Notes under the pieces: generated by a model
What the model was told of the DNA's origin: nothing
Databases searched by the model: none
Seen by the model: only the letters and a program-made list of their open reading frames with translations
Shown: piece by piece, positions 1 through 6,748 of the stretch
Position numbering within the stretch: position 1 is the first letter of the stretch
Layout of the letters: each line of letters begins with the position of its first letter
Source: Gemmatimonadales bacterium UBA4718
GTDB taxonomy: Bacteria; Gemmatimonadota; Gemmatimonadetes; Gemmatimonadales; Gemmatimonadaceae
DNA length: 8,509 bases
Direction: 5' to 3'
Assembly: GCA_002404375.1 (NCBI GenBank)
Contig: DHJO01000118.1
Location: 28,092 to 36,600 of the forward strand
Made by a program: the position numbers and the translations under genes

Positions 1-2
1 GG

Positions 3-968
3 ATGCCGCGCGAGCCGCGGATGGATTCCGCGCTCGTGCTCGACGGCGATGATCTCTGGATCAGGGAAGGCCGCAAGCTGAAGAAGGGCGACATGGTCGC
101 CGTCGGATCCGCCGAAGACGGCAGCGAGGGCATCTATGTCCACACCTCTTCATTTCTCGCGGATGAAGAAGGTGAGTTCAAGTTCATGACGAGCGAGGTG
201 TCGCGCGAGAAGCCGATCGACTACGAGCTGATGGCACACATCCTCATCGAGGAGCGGGATCGAGGTGGCTATCCCATCTGGGTGACGGGACCGGCCCTCG
301 TCCACTCGCGCGCGCGCGCGGACATGGTCTGGTTCATCGAGAACGGTTTCGTCTCGGCGCTGCTCGCTGGAAATGCGGTCGCCGTGCACGACATCGAGGC
401 TTCGATCTTCGGCACCACTCTTGGAATGACGCGAACGGGCGAGGCCACAACGGGTGGCCACGGCCTCCACATGCGCGCAATCAACAAGGTAAGGGCCGCA
501 GGATCCATAGCACGTGCGGTAGAGCAGGGAGTGATCAAGGACGGCATCATGCACGCGTGCGTGTCGCAAGGAATTCCGTTCGTGCTCACTGGATCGATCC
601 GCGACGACGGCCCGCTGCCGGAAGTGATCACCGACACCCTCGCCGCGCAGGATGCAATGAAGCGCCACACCACGCGCGCGACGATGGCGGTGCTGATCGC
701 GACGGCTCTGCACGCGATAGCGACCGGCAACATGCTGCCCGCGTTCGTCACGGAAGCCGACGGCTCCATGCGTGAGCTTCCGACGATCTGCGTCGATTCG
801 TCGGAATTCGTGGTCAGCAAGCTCAAGGATCGCGGCACGCACCAGGCGTTCGGAGTAGTGACGAACGCACAGGATTTCATGCACATTCTCCGACTCTACG
901 TCGAGCGCGAGCTCAGCGAGAGGCAGGCATCGAAAGCCGGAACCCAGACATCCAAAGCACGGGCGTGA
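3..968 (+). CDS. Ornithine cyclodeaminase-like protein, TIGR00300 (LOR/SDH) family, N-terminus cut off by window edge
   Basis: The product matches the TIGR00300 family, whose characterised members (archaeal ornithine cyclodeaminase and the C-terminal domain of cyanobacterial ArgZ/AgrE) convert ornithine to proline and ammonia using bound NAD. Family signatures seen here are LLAGNAVAVHDIEASIFGT (about residues 119-137), GGHGLHMRAINKVRAAGS, KDGIMHACV, GSIRDDGPLPEVITD and a C-terminal TICVDSSEFVVSKLKDRG. The glycine-rich stretch around VTGPALVHSRA should belong to the Rossmann-like NAD site. Family members are about 400 residues. The visible 321 lack roughly the first 100, so the ATG at 3 is probably internal and the gene begins upstream. 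About 17 residues after the last conserved helix are polar and look like a lineage-specific tail. The stop overlaps the next start by 4 bases, indicating translational coupling. Family membership is secure; the substrate is inferred from the family. Confidence 0.88.
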   Translation: MPREPRMDSALVLDGDDLWIREGRKLKKGDMVAVGSAEDGSEGIYVHTSSFLADEEGEFKFMTSEVSREKPIDYELMAHILIEERDRGGYPIWVTGPALVHSRARADMVWFIENGFVSALLAGNAVAVHDIEASIFGTTLGMTRTGEATTGGHGLHMRAINKVRAAGSIARAVEQGVIKDGIMHACVSQGIPFVLTGSIRDDGPLPEVITDTLAAQDAMKRHTTRATMAVLIATALHAIATGNMLPAFVTEADGSMRELPTICVDSSEFVVSKLKDRGTHQAFGVVTNAQDFMHILRLYVERELSERQASKAGTQTSKARA

Positions 969-1444
969 TCGAGACTACCGAGAGATTCCTGCGAGACATC
1001 GCCGACCGGATCGGATTGAACGCGGTCGACGAGGTGAGATTATTCCCGCCGCTGCGGCAGTCCGGAGTGGAGACGGGCGTTGCGGTCGTCGCCGCACTTC
1101 CCCTTCCGCCCGAGGAAAAGCATCTCCACGCCGCTGACGAGCCGCCAGAGGCGTTGACGGAGAGCGCCGGCGACGAGTTCCTGCCAATAGAGGAAGAGGA
1201 TCGCGCGATCATCGTGCATCGGCACACGGTGTTCACGGCGCGATACCGCCACACCCTGAAAGGTCCCGATCGCGGAAAGTGGGAGGTCGAAGTGCAAGCC
1301 GAAGCCGACGCGCCGCTCGTGACGCTGGATCAAGTGGTGAAGGGCGTGATGAAGCGCGCGGGGGAGCCGTTCGAGCCCGAAAAGATCTCGGCTACGGCAT
1401 TTCGAACGATCGTCGAAGGAACAGCGCCGACGCTTTCGACGTAG
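965..1444 (+). CDS. Uncharacterised 159-aa protein coupled to the cyclodeaminase-like gene
   Basis: I do not recognise a named family. The start is the GTG at 965, which overlaps the upstream stop (GTGA). This coupling, and the lack of a better start, decide the choice. There is no signal peptide or membrane segment, so it is probably cytosolic. Residues 1-45 look like a folded N-terminal segment (IETTERFLRDIADRIGL). Residues 47-80 are acidic and Pro/Glu-rich, probably a flexible linker. Residues 80-155 form a second block with alternating hydrophobic residues (VFTARYRHTL, KWEVEVQAEADAPLVTLDQV) suggesting beta-strands followed by a helix. No catalytic motif is visible. Close coupling to a proline/ornithine enzyme suggests a linked role, but nothing in the sequence proves it. 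The reading frame has normal codon usage and no competing frame. Confidence 0.75.
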   Translation: MIETTERFLRDIADRIGLNAVDEVRLFPPLRQSGVETGVAVVAALPLPPEEKHLHAADEPPEALTESAGDEFLPIEEEDRAIIVHRHTVFTARYRHTLKGPDRGKWEVEVQAEADAPLVTLDQVVKGVMKRAGEPFEPEKISATAFRTIVEGTAPTLST

Positions 1445-1485
1445 CTGTCAGCGCTTGGGTGCGCTGCGATTGGCATTCCTTCTTT

Positions 1486-1635
1486 TTGGGAGGTGAGGGT
1501 GTCCTCTTCGGCGGCTAACCGGCTTACACGCTGCGAACACCCGTCAGCCCACGAGCGGCTTGCGCTCGCTCGCGGGCACCCAGCCGGTTTCTTGCTACGC
1601 CGGACGCCGCCTGCGAGGACACCCCCACCTCCCAA
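1486..1635 (-). repeat. Palindromic module A (21-bp closing stem)
   Basis: The closing stem pairs 1486-1506 with 1615-1635: 20 Watson-Crick pairs plus one that is G-U on the minus strand. A 3x3 internal loop follows (1507-1509 against 1612-1614), then a 6-bp GGCGGC/GCCGCC stem (1510-1515 with 1606-1611). An 8-bp perfect stem AACCGGCT/AGCCGGTT comes next (1517-1524 with 1582-1589). An 11-bp apical hairpin spans 1547-1577, with one minus-strand G-U and a possible GC-GCAA-GC tip. Minus is taken as the sense strand because wobbles form only there. In that direction GGGAGG sits 5 nt before a GTG at 1622, opening a 32-codon frame (MSSQAASGVARN...) that ends at a TAA (1526-1524) in a segment shared with module B. 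Confidence 0.85.
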
Positions 1636-1785
1636 TAGAGCGTCGCAACTGCAGCGGCGCGAAGCGCCGCACTGCCCCGCGGGTGCGTTCGGTCTCGCAC
1701 GGAGGGACGCGGGAATGCCGAGCTACGCTCGGCCCGCTCGCGCGGCACCACAAGCCAAGAGTGGCAACGCGATTTCTAGAGGGGA
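1636..1785. other. Centre of locus-1 composite element: three short hairpins, no gene
   Basis: This 150-bp stretch separates modules A and B. It has no convincing gene, but it holds three compact hairpins. They are GCGGCGC-GAA-GCGCCGC (1654-1670), GTGCG with CGCAC around an 8-nt loop (1683-1700), and GCCGAGC-TAC-GCTCGGC (1717-1733). The first and third are perfect 7-bp stems with 3-nt loops. Several frames stay open across it, as expected from its base composition, and none has a recognisable product. It shares no evident similarity with the centre of the second composite element. Confidence 0.6.
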
Positions 1786-1911
1786 GTCGGGTGGGTGTGT
1801 CCTCGCAGGCGGCGTCTCGCGTAGCAAGAGACTCGCGCGCGCCGTTGTAGTTGCGCGCGAGGCTCGCAGCGTGTAAGCGAGTAGCCGCCGAAGAGGATAC
1901 ACCCGCCCGAC
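1786..1911 (+). repeat. Palindromic module B (19-bp closing stem)
   Basis: The closing stem pairs 1786-1804 with 1893-1911: 17 Watson-Crick pairs and two that are G-U on the plus strand (1792/1905 and 1799/1898). A GCA/GAA internal loop follows (1805-1807 against 1890-1892), then GGCGGC/GCCGCC (1808-1813 with 1884-1889). The inner stem ACTCGC/GCGAGT (1831-1836 with 1877-1882) lies where module A has ACCGGC/GCCGGT. A 9-bp hairpin (1832-1840 with 1853-1861) competes with that inner stem. Relative to A the interior is shortened. The frame from the GTG at 1797 starts MSSQAASRVARD but stops after 17 codons at 1850, so any coding capacity is reduced compared with A. Confidence 0.83.
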
Positions 1912-1926
1912 GGACCGGCATAGAAA

Positions 1927-3591
1927 TCAGACGGCGACACCCGGAGCAACAGGCGTCAATCGCGATGCCTCTGGCGGAGCGTTCTCGGCGTTCGCAGCCG
2001 CGTAGCGCGCGAGCACCGTACGATGAATATCTCGCGCGTCCTCGAGAATTTCGGACGCCAGTCCCAGCCTCTCGGGCGAGATGATGAAGGGATAGACCTG
2101 GTCTCCGCCGGCAGACCCGTGCGCCCCGACCTGGTCGTCGAACGAGATGATGTCGTAGCCGTCGTACGAGCCGAACAGGACACAGTCGCCGGCGTTCGAC
2201 TGCCCCACCAGCGACTCCACCGCGCGCAGCACGTATGGATCCGTGCCGAATATCTCCAGCGGATTTTCCCCCGAGATGTTCTCGACCTGACCATCGCGCA
2301 GGCTGGCTCGCCCGCTCCTGCTCGCCAGTGCTACGCCCTGGGCAGAAACCGTCGCGACAAGCCCGATCCCCGGGTGAGCGATCAGCCGCTCGTAGAGTCT
2401 CGACCAGCGACTGTCGGCGAGAATCTGTTCGTGCGTGAGGCGTTGCTCGGTCGCAGTGAAATACACGAGCGCGAGGCACGAGCTGTAGGTGACGACGACG
2501 TCGTTGATTCTGTCGACCCGATACTTCTCGGGGAAGATGATCTCCCGGAGTCCGTACCGGCTTCTCAGCCAGTCCCGGAATCTGCGGATTCCCTTGCGAG
2601 CGCCGAAAGATGCTGGCGTGAGCTGCGCTACCGCCTCCACGACTTCGGGTCCGATGTCCGCGTACTCGGTATCCTCGGCGTAGCTGGCGAGCGAGCGCGG
2701 TGCCGGCTTGCCGGAGCGCGGTGCTTCGTCCAGGATTCGCTGGACCGTTGCCCCCAGCGATTCGCCGTACTTCACGCGATAACTGAGTGCTGGCGTCATT
2801 CCGTGATCGGATAGAATCACGAGATCGTACCCTCGTCCGCCCGCGAGCTGTGCCATCCGCCAGATCTCGGCGATCCGTGCATCCGTGCGCCGCAGGTCCA
2901 CCAGCGCCTGCTTTCCCGATGGGCCGAAGTGGTGCGCGAGCTCGTCGTACTGCATGAACGTGCTGTAGATGATTGGCACGCCCAGATAGACGTCGAGCAG
3001 AATCGCCATCGTCTGCAGCTCACGGACGACGACGTTGCTCAGGATCCGGATGAAAGGGAAAATCCCCTCGGCGTGAGTGACCCTGCCAGCGATCTCACCG
3101 CGTGCGCGCTCCCATTCCTCCAGCAGCCACTCGAACGCTCCCTGGAGCACCATGCGAGCCATCCGTATCGGGTGCAACAGCATGAGAAGCGCCATTCGCG
3201 TGCCGCCAAGACGACGGTACACTGAGATCTTCTCGCGGGTCGCGACCGTGAACGCAACCGTCTGGGCATCGCCGTCCAGCAGATTCACGTAGCTCGAGCC
3301 GCCGGCCAAAGCTCCTGGCGAGTGGATACGGTCGCGGATGTATTGCACTCCGTGCGGCGCGTTGCACGTGATCACTTTGCGCGCCGCCTTGTCGTAGAAC
3401 CGAAACGCCGGAATGCCGCTGTTCTCGCCGTGGAACATTCCCGCCTGGCAATACGGAGTAGCGGACGGGAGGCCGCAGAACCACCGTCGGAGAGCAAAGC
3501 CTTCCCGCAGCAGCCGCGCGATCGTGGGACACAATCCGAGCTCGAGCGCGCGCCGCAAATCCGAGTAGGCGAGCGCATCGATCTGGAGCAT
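1927..3591 (-). CDS. Type I phosphodiesterase / alkaline-phosphatase-superfamily hydrolase
   Basis: A 554-aa hydrolase related to the nucleotide pyrophosphatase/phosphodiesterase branch (PF01663-like) of the alkaline phosphatase superfamily. From the ATG at 3591, the metal- and substrate-binding landmarks are D5 in LQIDAL, the likely nucleophile T45 in GLPSATPYCQAGMFHG, D216 and H220 in QYDELAHHFG, D262-H263 in ILSDHGM, and H491 in GAHGS. These give the usual two-metal constellation. IPAFRFYDK after the nucleophile region resembles a bacterial subfamily of unknown substrate. No signal peptide or clear membrane helix is visible. The start is uncertain: this ATG is the only ATG/GTG/TTG between 3591 and the receiver-domain stop at 3705, but it sits almost on the first beta-strand. 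The frame is open further upstream to GTG 3777 or TTG 3792, inside the receiver gene. Last gene of the minus-strand run; module B begins 15 bases after its stop. Confidence 0.82.
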   Translation of the reverse strand: MLQIDALAYSDLRRALELGLCPTIARLLREGFALRRWFCGLPSATPYCQAGMFHGENSGIPAFRFYDKAARKVITCNAPHGVQYIRDRIHSPGALAGGSSYVNLLDGDAQTVAFTVATREKISVYRRLGGTRMALLMLLHPIRMARMVLQGAFEWLLEEWERARGEIAGRVTHAEGIFPFIRILSNVVVRELQTMAILLDVYLGVPIIYSTFMQYDELAHHFGPSGKQALVDLRRTDARIAEIWRMAQLAGGRGYDLVILSDHGMTPALSYRVKYGESLGATVQRILDEAPRSGKPAPRSLASYAEDTEYADIGPEVVEAVAQLTPASFGARKGIRRFRDWLRSRYGLREIIFPEKYRVDRINDVVVTYSSCLALVYFTATEQRLTHEQILADSRWSRLYERLIAHPGIGLVATVSAQGVALASRSGRASLRDGQVENISGENPLEIFGTDPYVLRAVESLVGQSNAGDCVLFGSYDGYDIISFDDQVGAHGSAGGDQVYPFIISPERLGLASEILEDARDIHRTVLARYAAANAENAPPEASRLTPVAPGVAV

Positions 3592-3704
3592 GATGAGCCC
3601 ACGCTGGGGCGGACGCGCGCGCTTTTCCCTCGCGAACGGGCGATACTTCGTTCGATAGTACCAGCTGAGGAGTGGGCCCGCGCGTGGCCTCGCGCGCCGC
3701 TCCG

Positions 3705-4067
3705 CTATGACAGATGGCGCTGGATGTGGCGTAGGAGATCGCCGATTGGGAGTGGCTTGAGCAGGACATCCGCGCACCCTGCCTCGAGACAAATGCGGCG
3801 CGTCTTTGCGTCGTCGTGACCGGTCATCGCCAGGGTCGCCCGAGGGGGAACGCCCCGCTCGCGCAGTGCTTCGAGCACTTCCAGCCCATTGCCATCGGGA
3901 AGCGAGAGATCGAGGAGCATTACGTCGGCGGTATTCGCGATTCCACGCTCGATTGCCTCCGCGACCGTTGCCGCCACGTCGACATCGTAGCCGGTCTCAC
4001 TGAACAGAATGCGGAACGCATCTGTCACGAGTGTGCTGTCTTCCACGATGAGAATGCGCGCGGGCAC
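3705..4067 (-). CDS. Single-domain response regulator (receiver domain only)
   Basis: A 120-aa CheY-like receiver with no output domain. Visible landmarks are the acidic pair E9-D10 (ILIVEDS), the phospho-acceptor D53 in MLLDLSLPDGNG, the switch T82 in AMTGHDD, and the conserved K104-P105 near the C-terminus. It presumably takes phosphate from the kinase encoded just upstream and acts by protein contact rather than DNA binding. The start is GTG at 4067, which directly follows the kinase TAA (TAAGTG, zero gap), so expression is translationally coupled. Residues 66-75 between the acceptor and the switch threonine (EALRERGVPP) are unremarkable. The partner that reads its phosphorylation state is not identified; the downstream hydrolase or the co-encoded transporter are candidates by position only. 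Confidence 0.93.
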   Translation of the reverse strand: MPARILIVEDSTLVTDAFRILFSETGYDVDVAATVAEAIERGIANTADVMLLDLSLPDGNGLEVLEALRERGVPPRATLAMTGHDDAKTRRICLEAGCADVLLKPLPIGDLLRHIQRHLS

Positions 4068-4883
4068 TTATTCCCGCGGCGCGTCGAGGGGCACGGTAAA
4101 GAAGAAACGGCTTCCCTTGCCGAGCTCGCTGTCTACCCAGATAGCGCCGTCGTGGAGCTCGACGAGTTTGCGCGCGATCGCGAGTCCCAGCCCCGTCCCG
4201 TGATGCGGACGCGACGGGGAAGCGTCGACCTGGGCGAACTCGCGGAAAACCAGCTCGTGGTGATCCCGGGCAATGCCGCGTCCGTTGTCGCCGACTTCGA
4301 CCAACAGCTCTTCTGCGTTCTGTCCCCGACGCGAAAGGCCTATCCAGATCCGCCCGCCATCGGGTGTGAACTTGATCGCGTTTCCGATCAGGTTGCCGAG
4401 CACGTGCCGCAACTTGTCACGATCGGCGTAAACCGGAGGCAGGTCATCGCCATTGAGGCGCTCGATGGTCAAGCGCTTCTTTGCCGCCAGAGGCTGGTTG
4501 AGCATTCGCACCTGATCGACCACTTCGCTGATCGAGAATTCAGTTCGCGCGAGCTTGATCTGGTCGCTCTCGCTGCGCACGTAGGTCAGAATCTCGTCGA
4601 TCATGTCGAGGAGCTGTTGGCCACCGTTCACGATTCCGCGCACGCTCTCGCGCTGCTTCGTATTCAGCTCTCCCAGCATTCCATCGCGCAGTATCTCGGC
4701 GTGCGTGATGATTGCGGCGAGCGGCGTCCGCAGATCGTGCGAAATGTTGGAAAGAAATTGCGTTTTCAGCGAGTCGCGCGATTTCAGCTCGTCGATCGTG
4801 CCCTGCGCTTCCTTCGCCTGGACTTCAAGCGCTTTTAGCCGCTTTTTCAAGGCGGCGGGATCGAGCCGGTCGGACATGCTCAT
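4068..4883 (-). CDS. Soluble sensor histidine kinase (HisKA-HATPase_c) without a sensing domain
   Basis: A 271-aa kinase. Residues 8-42 are charged and heptad-like ([20 protein letters not shown]), probably a coiled coil leading into the dimerisation helix. The H-box SHDLRTPL carries the phosphorylated H49. The ATPase domain has its N-box around N164-N168 ([10 protein letters not shown]), G1 DNGRGI at 199-204, the F-box near FREFAQVD, and G2 GTGLGLAI at 229-236. There is no membrane segment and no PAS, GAF or HAMP domain, so the signal must enter through the coiled coil, a partner protein or a ligand of the catalytic core. The start ATG at 4883 overlaps the transporter stop (ATGA). A second ATG at 4877 would remove two residues. 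The frame stays open further upstream to 5042, but that lies inside transporter coding sequence and is not credible. Confidence 0.94.
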   Translation of the reverse strand: MSMSDRLDPAALKKRLKALEVQAKEAQGTIDELKSRDSLKTQFLSNISHDLRTPLAAIITHAEILRDGMLGELNTKQRESVRGIVNGGQQLLDMIDEILTYVRSESDQIKLARTEFSISEVVDQVRMLNQPLAAKKRLTIERLNGDDLPPVYADRDKLRHVLGNLIGNAIKFTPDGGRIWIGLSRRGQNAEELLVEVGDNGRGIARDHHELVFREFAQVDASPSRPHHGTGLGLAIARKLVELHDGAIWVDSELGKGSRFFFTVPLDAPRE

Positions 4884-6667
4884 ATTGTACTTGCTGGTAC
4901 ATCGGTTGCCAACGTATCCGACTCCACTGCGTCGAGTAGCTGCTGACGCCGCAATAGCGACCAATAGCGTCCACGCATCGCCATCAGCTCCGCGTGCCGG
5001 CCTTGCTCGACCAGGGTGCCCTTCTCGAGCACGATGATCCATGATGCGTCACGTATCGCGCTAATTCTGTGGGACGCGATGAGCGCTGTCCTTCCGGCCA
5101 TGGCTTCACGAAGCGCGCGCAGTATCTCCGCTTCGGTATGTGTGTCAACCGCGGACAACGCGTCATCGAGCAGCACGATGCTCGGCTTTCTCGCCAGCGC
5201 GCGGGCCAGCGATGCGCGCTGCTTCTGGCCGCCGGAGAGATTGATTCCGCGTTCGCCCAGGACAGTCTCGTACTTGCCCGGAAACTCCTCGATCGTCTGA
5301 TCGAGCTGCGCGACTCCCGCTGCCCATTCCGCCGACTCGGAATCGAGCGTGCCGTAGGCGAGATTCGCCCCTACGGTGTCGCTGAAGAGGAGACTCTCCT
5401 GGGGAACGAAGCCGATTTCACGCCGCAGGTCCTCCGGTAGAATTGTGCGCGTCGGCACCCCGTCGATGAGTATCTCCCCTTCCTGCGGATCGTACATGCG
5501 CGGTATGAGATCGATGAGCGCGCTCTTGCCGCTGCCCGTAGCTCCAACGATGCCAAAGGTTGCGCCGGCGGGGACCGTAAAGCTCACGTTGTGCAGAACC
5601 CAGCGTGGCTGGCCCGACGGGTCCGATGGATAGTGAAATCCGACGTTTCTGAATTCGATTGTCCGGCCGGAGGCAGCCGGCGGAAGCTGCTGGACGGGTT
5701 CTTCAGCGCCGATCGCCGGACGAACGTCGAATATCTCCGCAAGTCGCCCCATCGACGCTTCACCTCGCTGGAACAGATTCACCACCCAGCCCAGCGCGAT
5801 CATCGGCCAGGTAAGCATGGTGAGGTACATTCCGAAGGCGACGAACGAGCCGACAGAGATAGTGCCTCTGATCGTGAGCGCTCCGCCGGCGCCCAGGACA
5901 ATTACAGCGCCGAGTCCGCCGAAGAACGCGAAAAGCGGATTGAGCGTTCCCCACAGGCGCACGAGGGACATATTCAGCGCGAGGTATTGATCGTTGATTG
6001 CGCCGAAGCGTGCGATCTCGGCCGCCTCCTGCCGATAAGCCCGAACGATTCTCGCTCCGCTCAGATTTTCCTGCGCCCGCGTCGTCAGAGTCGAGAAATG
6101 CTCCTGCACCGCCTCGAAGCGATCGTGAATCGCCTTTCCCATCCGCATGGTGAGCACGGGAAGAATGAGCATGGGGACGAGCGCCAGAAGCGTGAGTCTG
6201 ACATCGATGCGCAGCATGAAGAACAGCGCGAACAGTCCTCCAGTGATCGTGTTCGCGAGATACATCACCGCCGGCCCCACGGCCGTGCGTACCGCGCTCA
6301 GGTCGTTGGTGAGGCGGGCCATGATGTCGCCGGTCCGGGTCTGTGCAAAGTACGCGGAGTCGAGCGTCTCCAGATGTGTGAAGAGATTATTACGCAAGTC
6401 GTACTCGATCCAGCGGCTGACGCCGTTAATCAGCTCACGCATGCCGTACCTGAAGGCGCCGCCGACGATCGCGACAAGCACGATGAAGCCGCTCAGCTTC
6501 CAAATCGTGCTTAGAGGAGCGCCGGCCGTGATTGCGTCGATCGCGCGCCGGAGGAGCCAAGGGATAACACTGGTGATTGCCGATGACGCGACGACCAGCA
6601 GCAACCCGATTGTGAAGGGGATCCAGTATGGTTTGTAATATGGCGCAGCGGTCCTGAGATTCTTCAT
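4880..6667 (-). CDS. ABC exporter half-transporter (membrane domain fused to ATPase), MsbA/BmrC-like
   Basis: A 595-aa type IV (B-family) exporter half. The transmembrane domain covers about residues 15-300, with hydrophobic spans near 17-38, 58-76, 133-175 and 245-298. The nucleotide-binding domain runs from about 335: Walker A GATGSGKS (375-382), Q-loop Q423 in VPQESLLF, signature LSGGQ (477-481), Walker B IVLLD (497-501), and switch H533 in ASHR. The residue after Walker B, normally the catalytic glutamate, is aspartate (D502, in [10 protein letters not shown]). In heterodimeric exporters of the BmrC/BmrD or TM287/288 type this marks the degenerate half, so a partner subunit is expected, but none is encoded in this window. 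The ATG at 6667 gives a normal family N-terminus. I see no clear Shine-Dalgarno there. First gene of the minus-strand run. Substrate unknown: drug, lipid or peptide are all possible. Confidence 0.94.
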   Translation of the reverse strand: MKNLRTAAPYYKPYWIPFTIGLLLVVASSAITSVIPWLLRRAIDAITAGAPLSTIWKLSGFIVLVAIVGGAFRYGMRELINGVSRWIEYDLRNNLFTHLETLDSAYFAQTRTGDIMARLTNDLSAVRTAVGPAVMYLANTITGGLFALFFMLRIDVRLTLLALVPMLILPVLTMRMGKAIHDRFEAVQEHFSTLTTRAQENLSGARIVRAYRQEAAEIARFGAINDQYLALNMSLVRLWGTLNPLFAFFGGLGAVIVLGAGGALTIRGTISVGSFVAFGMYLTMLTWPMIALGWVVNLFQRGEASMGRLAEIFDVRPAIGAEEPVQQLPPAASGRTIEFRNVGFHYPSDPSGQPRWVLHNVSFTVPAGATFGIVGATGSGKSALIDLIPRMYDPQEGEILIDGVPTRTILPEDLRREIGFVPQESLLFSDTVGANLAYGTLDSESAEWAAGVAQLDQTIEEFPGKYETVLGERGINLSGGQKQRASLARALARKPSIVLLDDALSAVDTHTEAEILRALREAMAGRTALIASHRISAIRDASWIIVLEKGTLVEQGRHAELMAMRGRYWSLLRRQQLLDAVESDTLATDVPASTI

Positions 6668-6748
6668 ATTTGGTATGTGGATTGCACACCACGATTACTC
6701 ATGAGCTTGGGCATACCCAGGGGCTCGTCACACGATGGAGGAGGCTTA
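6668..6748. promoter_or_regulatory. Divergent intergenic region with two small dyads
   Basis: This 81-base gap must carry the start signals for the transporter-kinase run (leftward) and the lipoprotein gene (rightward). Two dyads are visible. One is GAGC-t-TGGG-cata-CCCA-ggg-GCTC (6703-6726), which could be a 5'-UTR hairpin or an operator. The other is the imperfect GGTATG...CACACC (6672-6690). No confident -35/-10 pair can be named for either direction, so this is assigned from position and symmetry alone. Confidence 0.45.
6737..6744 (+). promoter_or_regulatory. Strong Shine-Dalgarno of the lipoprotein gene
   Basis: GGAGGAGG lies 4 bases before the ATG at 6749. It decides the start of the lipoprotein gene over an in-frame GTG at 6677, which would place unrelated residues ahead of an otherwise perfect lipoprotein signal. 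Confidence 0.85.

Larger units (their letters stand above)
1486..1911. repeat. Composite inverted-repeat element, locus 1 (modules A and B around a 150-bp centre)
   Basis: This 426-bp block fills the gap between two convergent genes, starting 42 bases after the plus-strand stop and ending 15 bases before the minus-strand stop. Two modules, A (1486-1635) and B (1786-1911), are inverted copies of each other. The outer parts match over about 40 bases (CTCTTCGGCGGCTA, then GCTTACACGCTGCGA) and the inner parts over about 35 bases (CTTGCTACGC, then CGCCGCCTGCGAGGACAC). The middles differ in sequence and length. Each module is itself closed by a long terminal stem. The same layout recurs at 7712-8185 with different module interiors. 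I see no transposase and no clear target-site duplication; GGCAT occurs on both sides (1472 and 1917), but not at the exact element ends. Confidence 0.85.

Noticed and set aside
1449..1487. CAGCGC-ttgggt-GCGCTG hairpin with a later T-run, as a terminator for the 159-aa gene
   Set aside because: The T-run starts about 17 bases after a 6-bp stem, too far for an intrinsic terminator. The nearby palindromic module is a better candidate for stopping transcription.
1595..2479. A 294-codon minus-strand open frame running from the phosphodiesterase region through modules A and B
   Set aside because: It is a shifted frame of the real hydrolase gene that continues by chance through GC-rich repeat DNA. 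Its composition is Arg/Ala-rich with no domain pattern.
3816..4838. A 340-codon plus-strand open frame
   Set aside because: It lies antisense to the receiver and kinase genes, whose catalytic motifs are intact on the minus strand. Long antisense frames are common at this GC content.
4884..5042. An upstream extension of the histidine kinase
   Set aside because: It overlaps the transporter's C-terminal coding sequence by 160 bases. The ATGA junction at 4880-4883 gives a natural start instead.
5591..6514. A 307-codon plus-strand open frame
   Set aside because: It is antisense to the ABC transporter membrane domain, rich in His, Arg and Glu, with no recognisable motif.
6677..6748. An upstream GTG start for the lipoprotein
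   Set aside because: It would bury the lipoprotein signal behind 24 unrelated residues. The GGAGGAGG ahead of 6749 is decisive.
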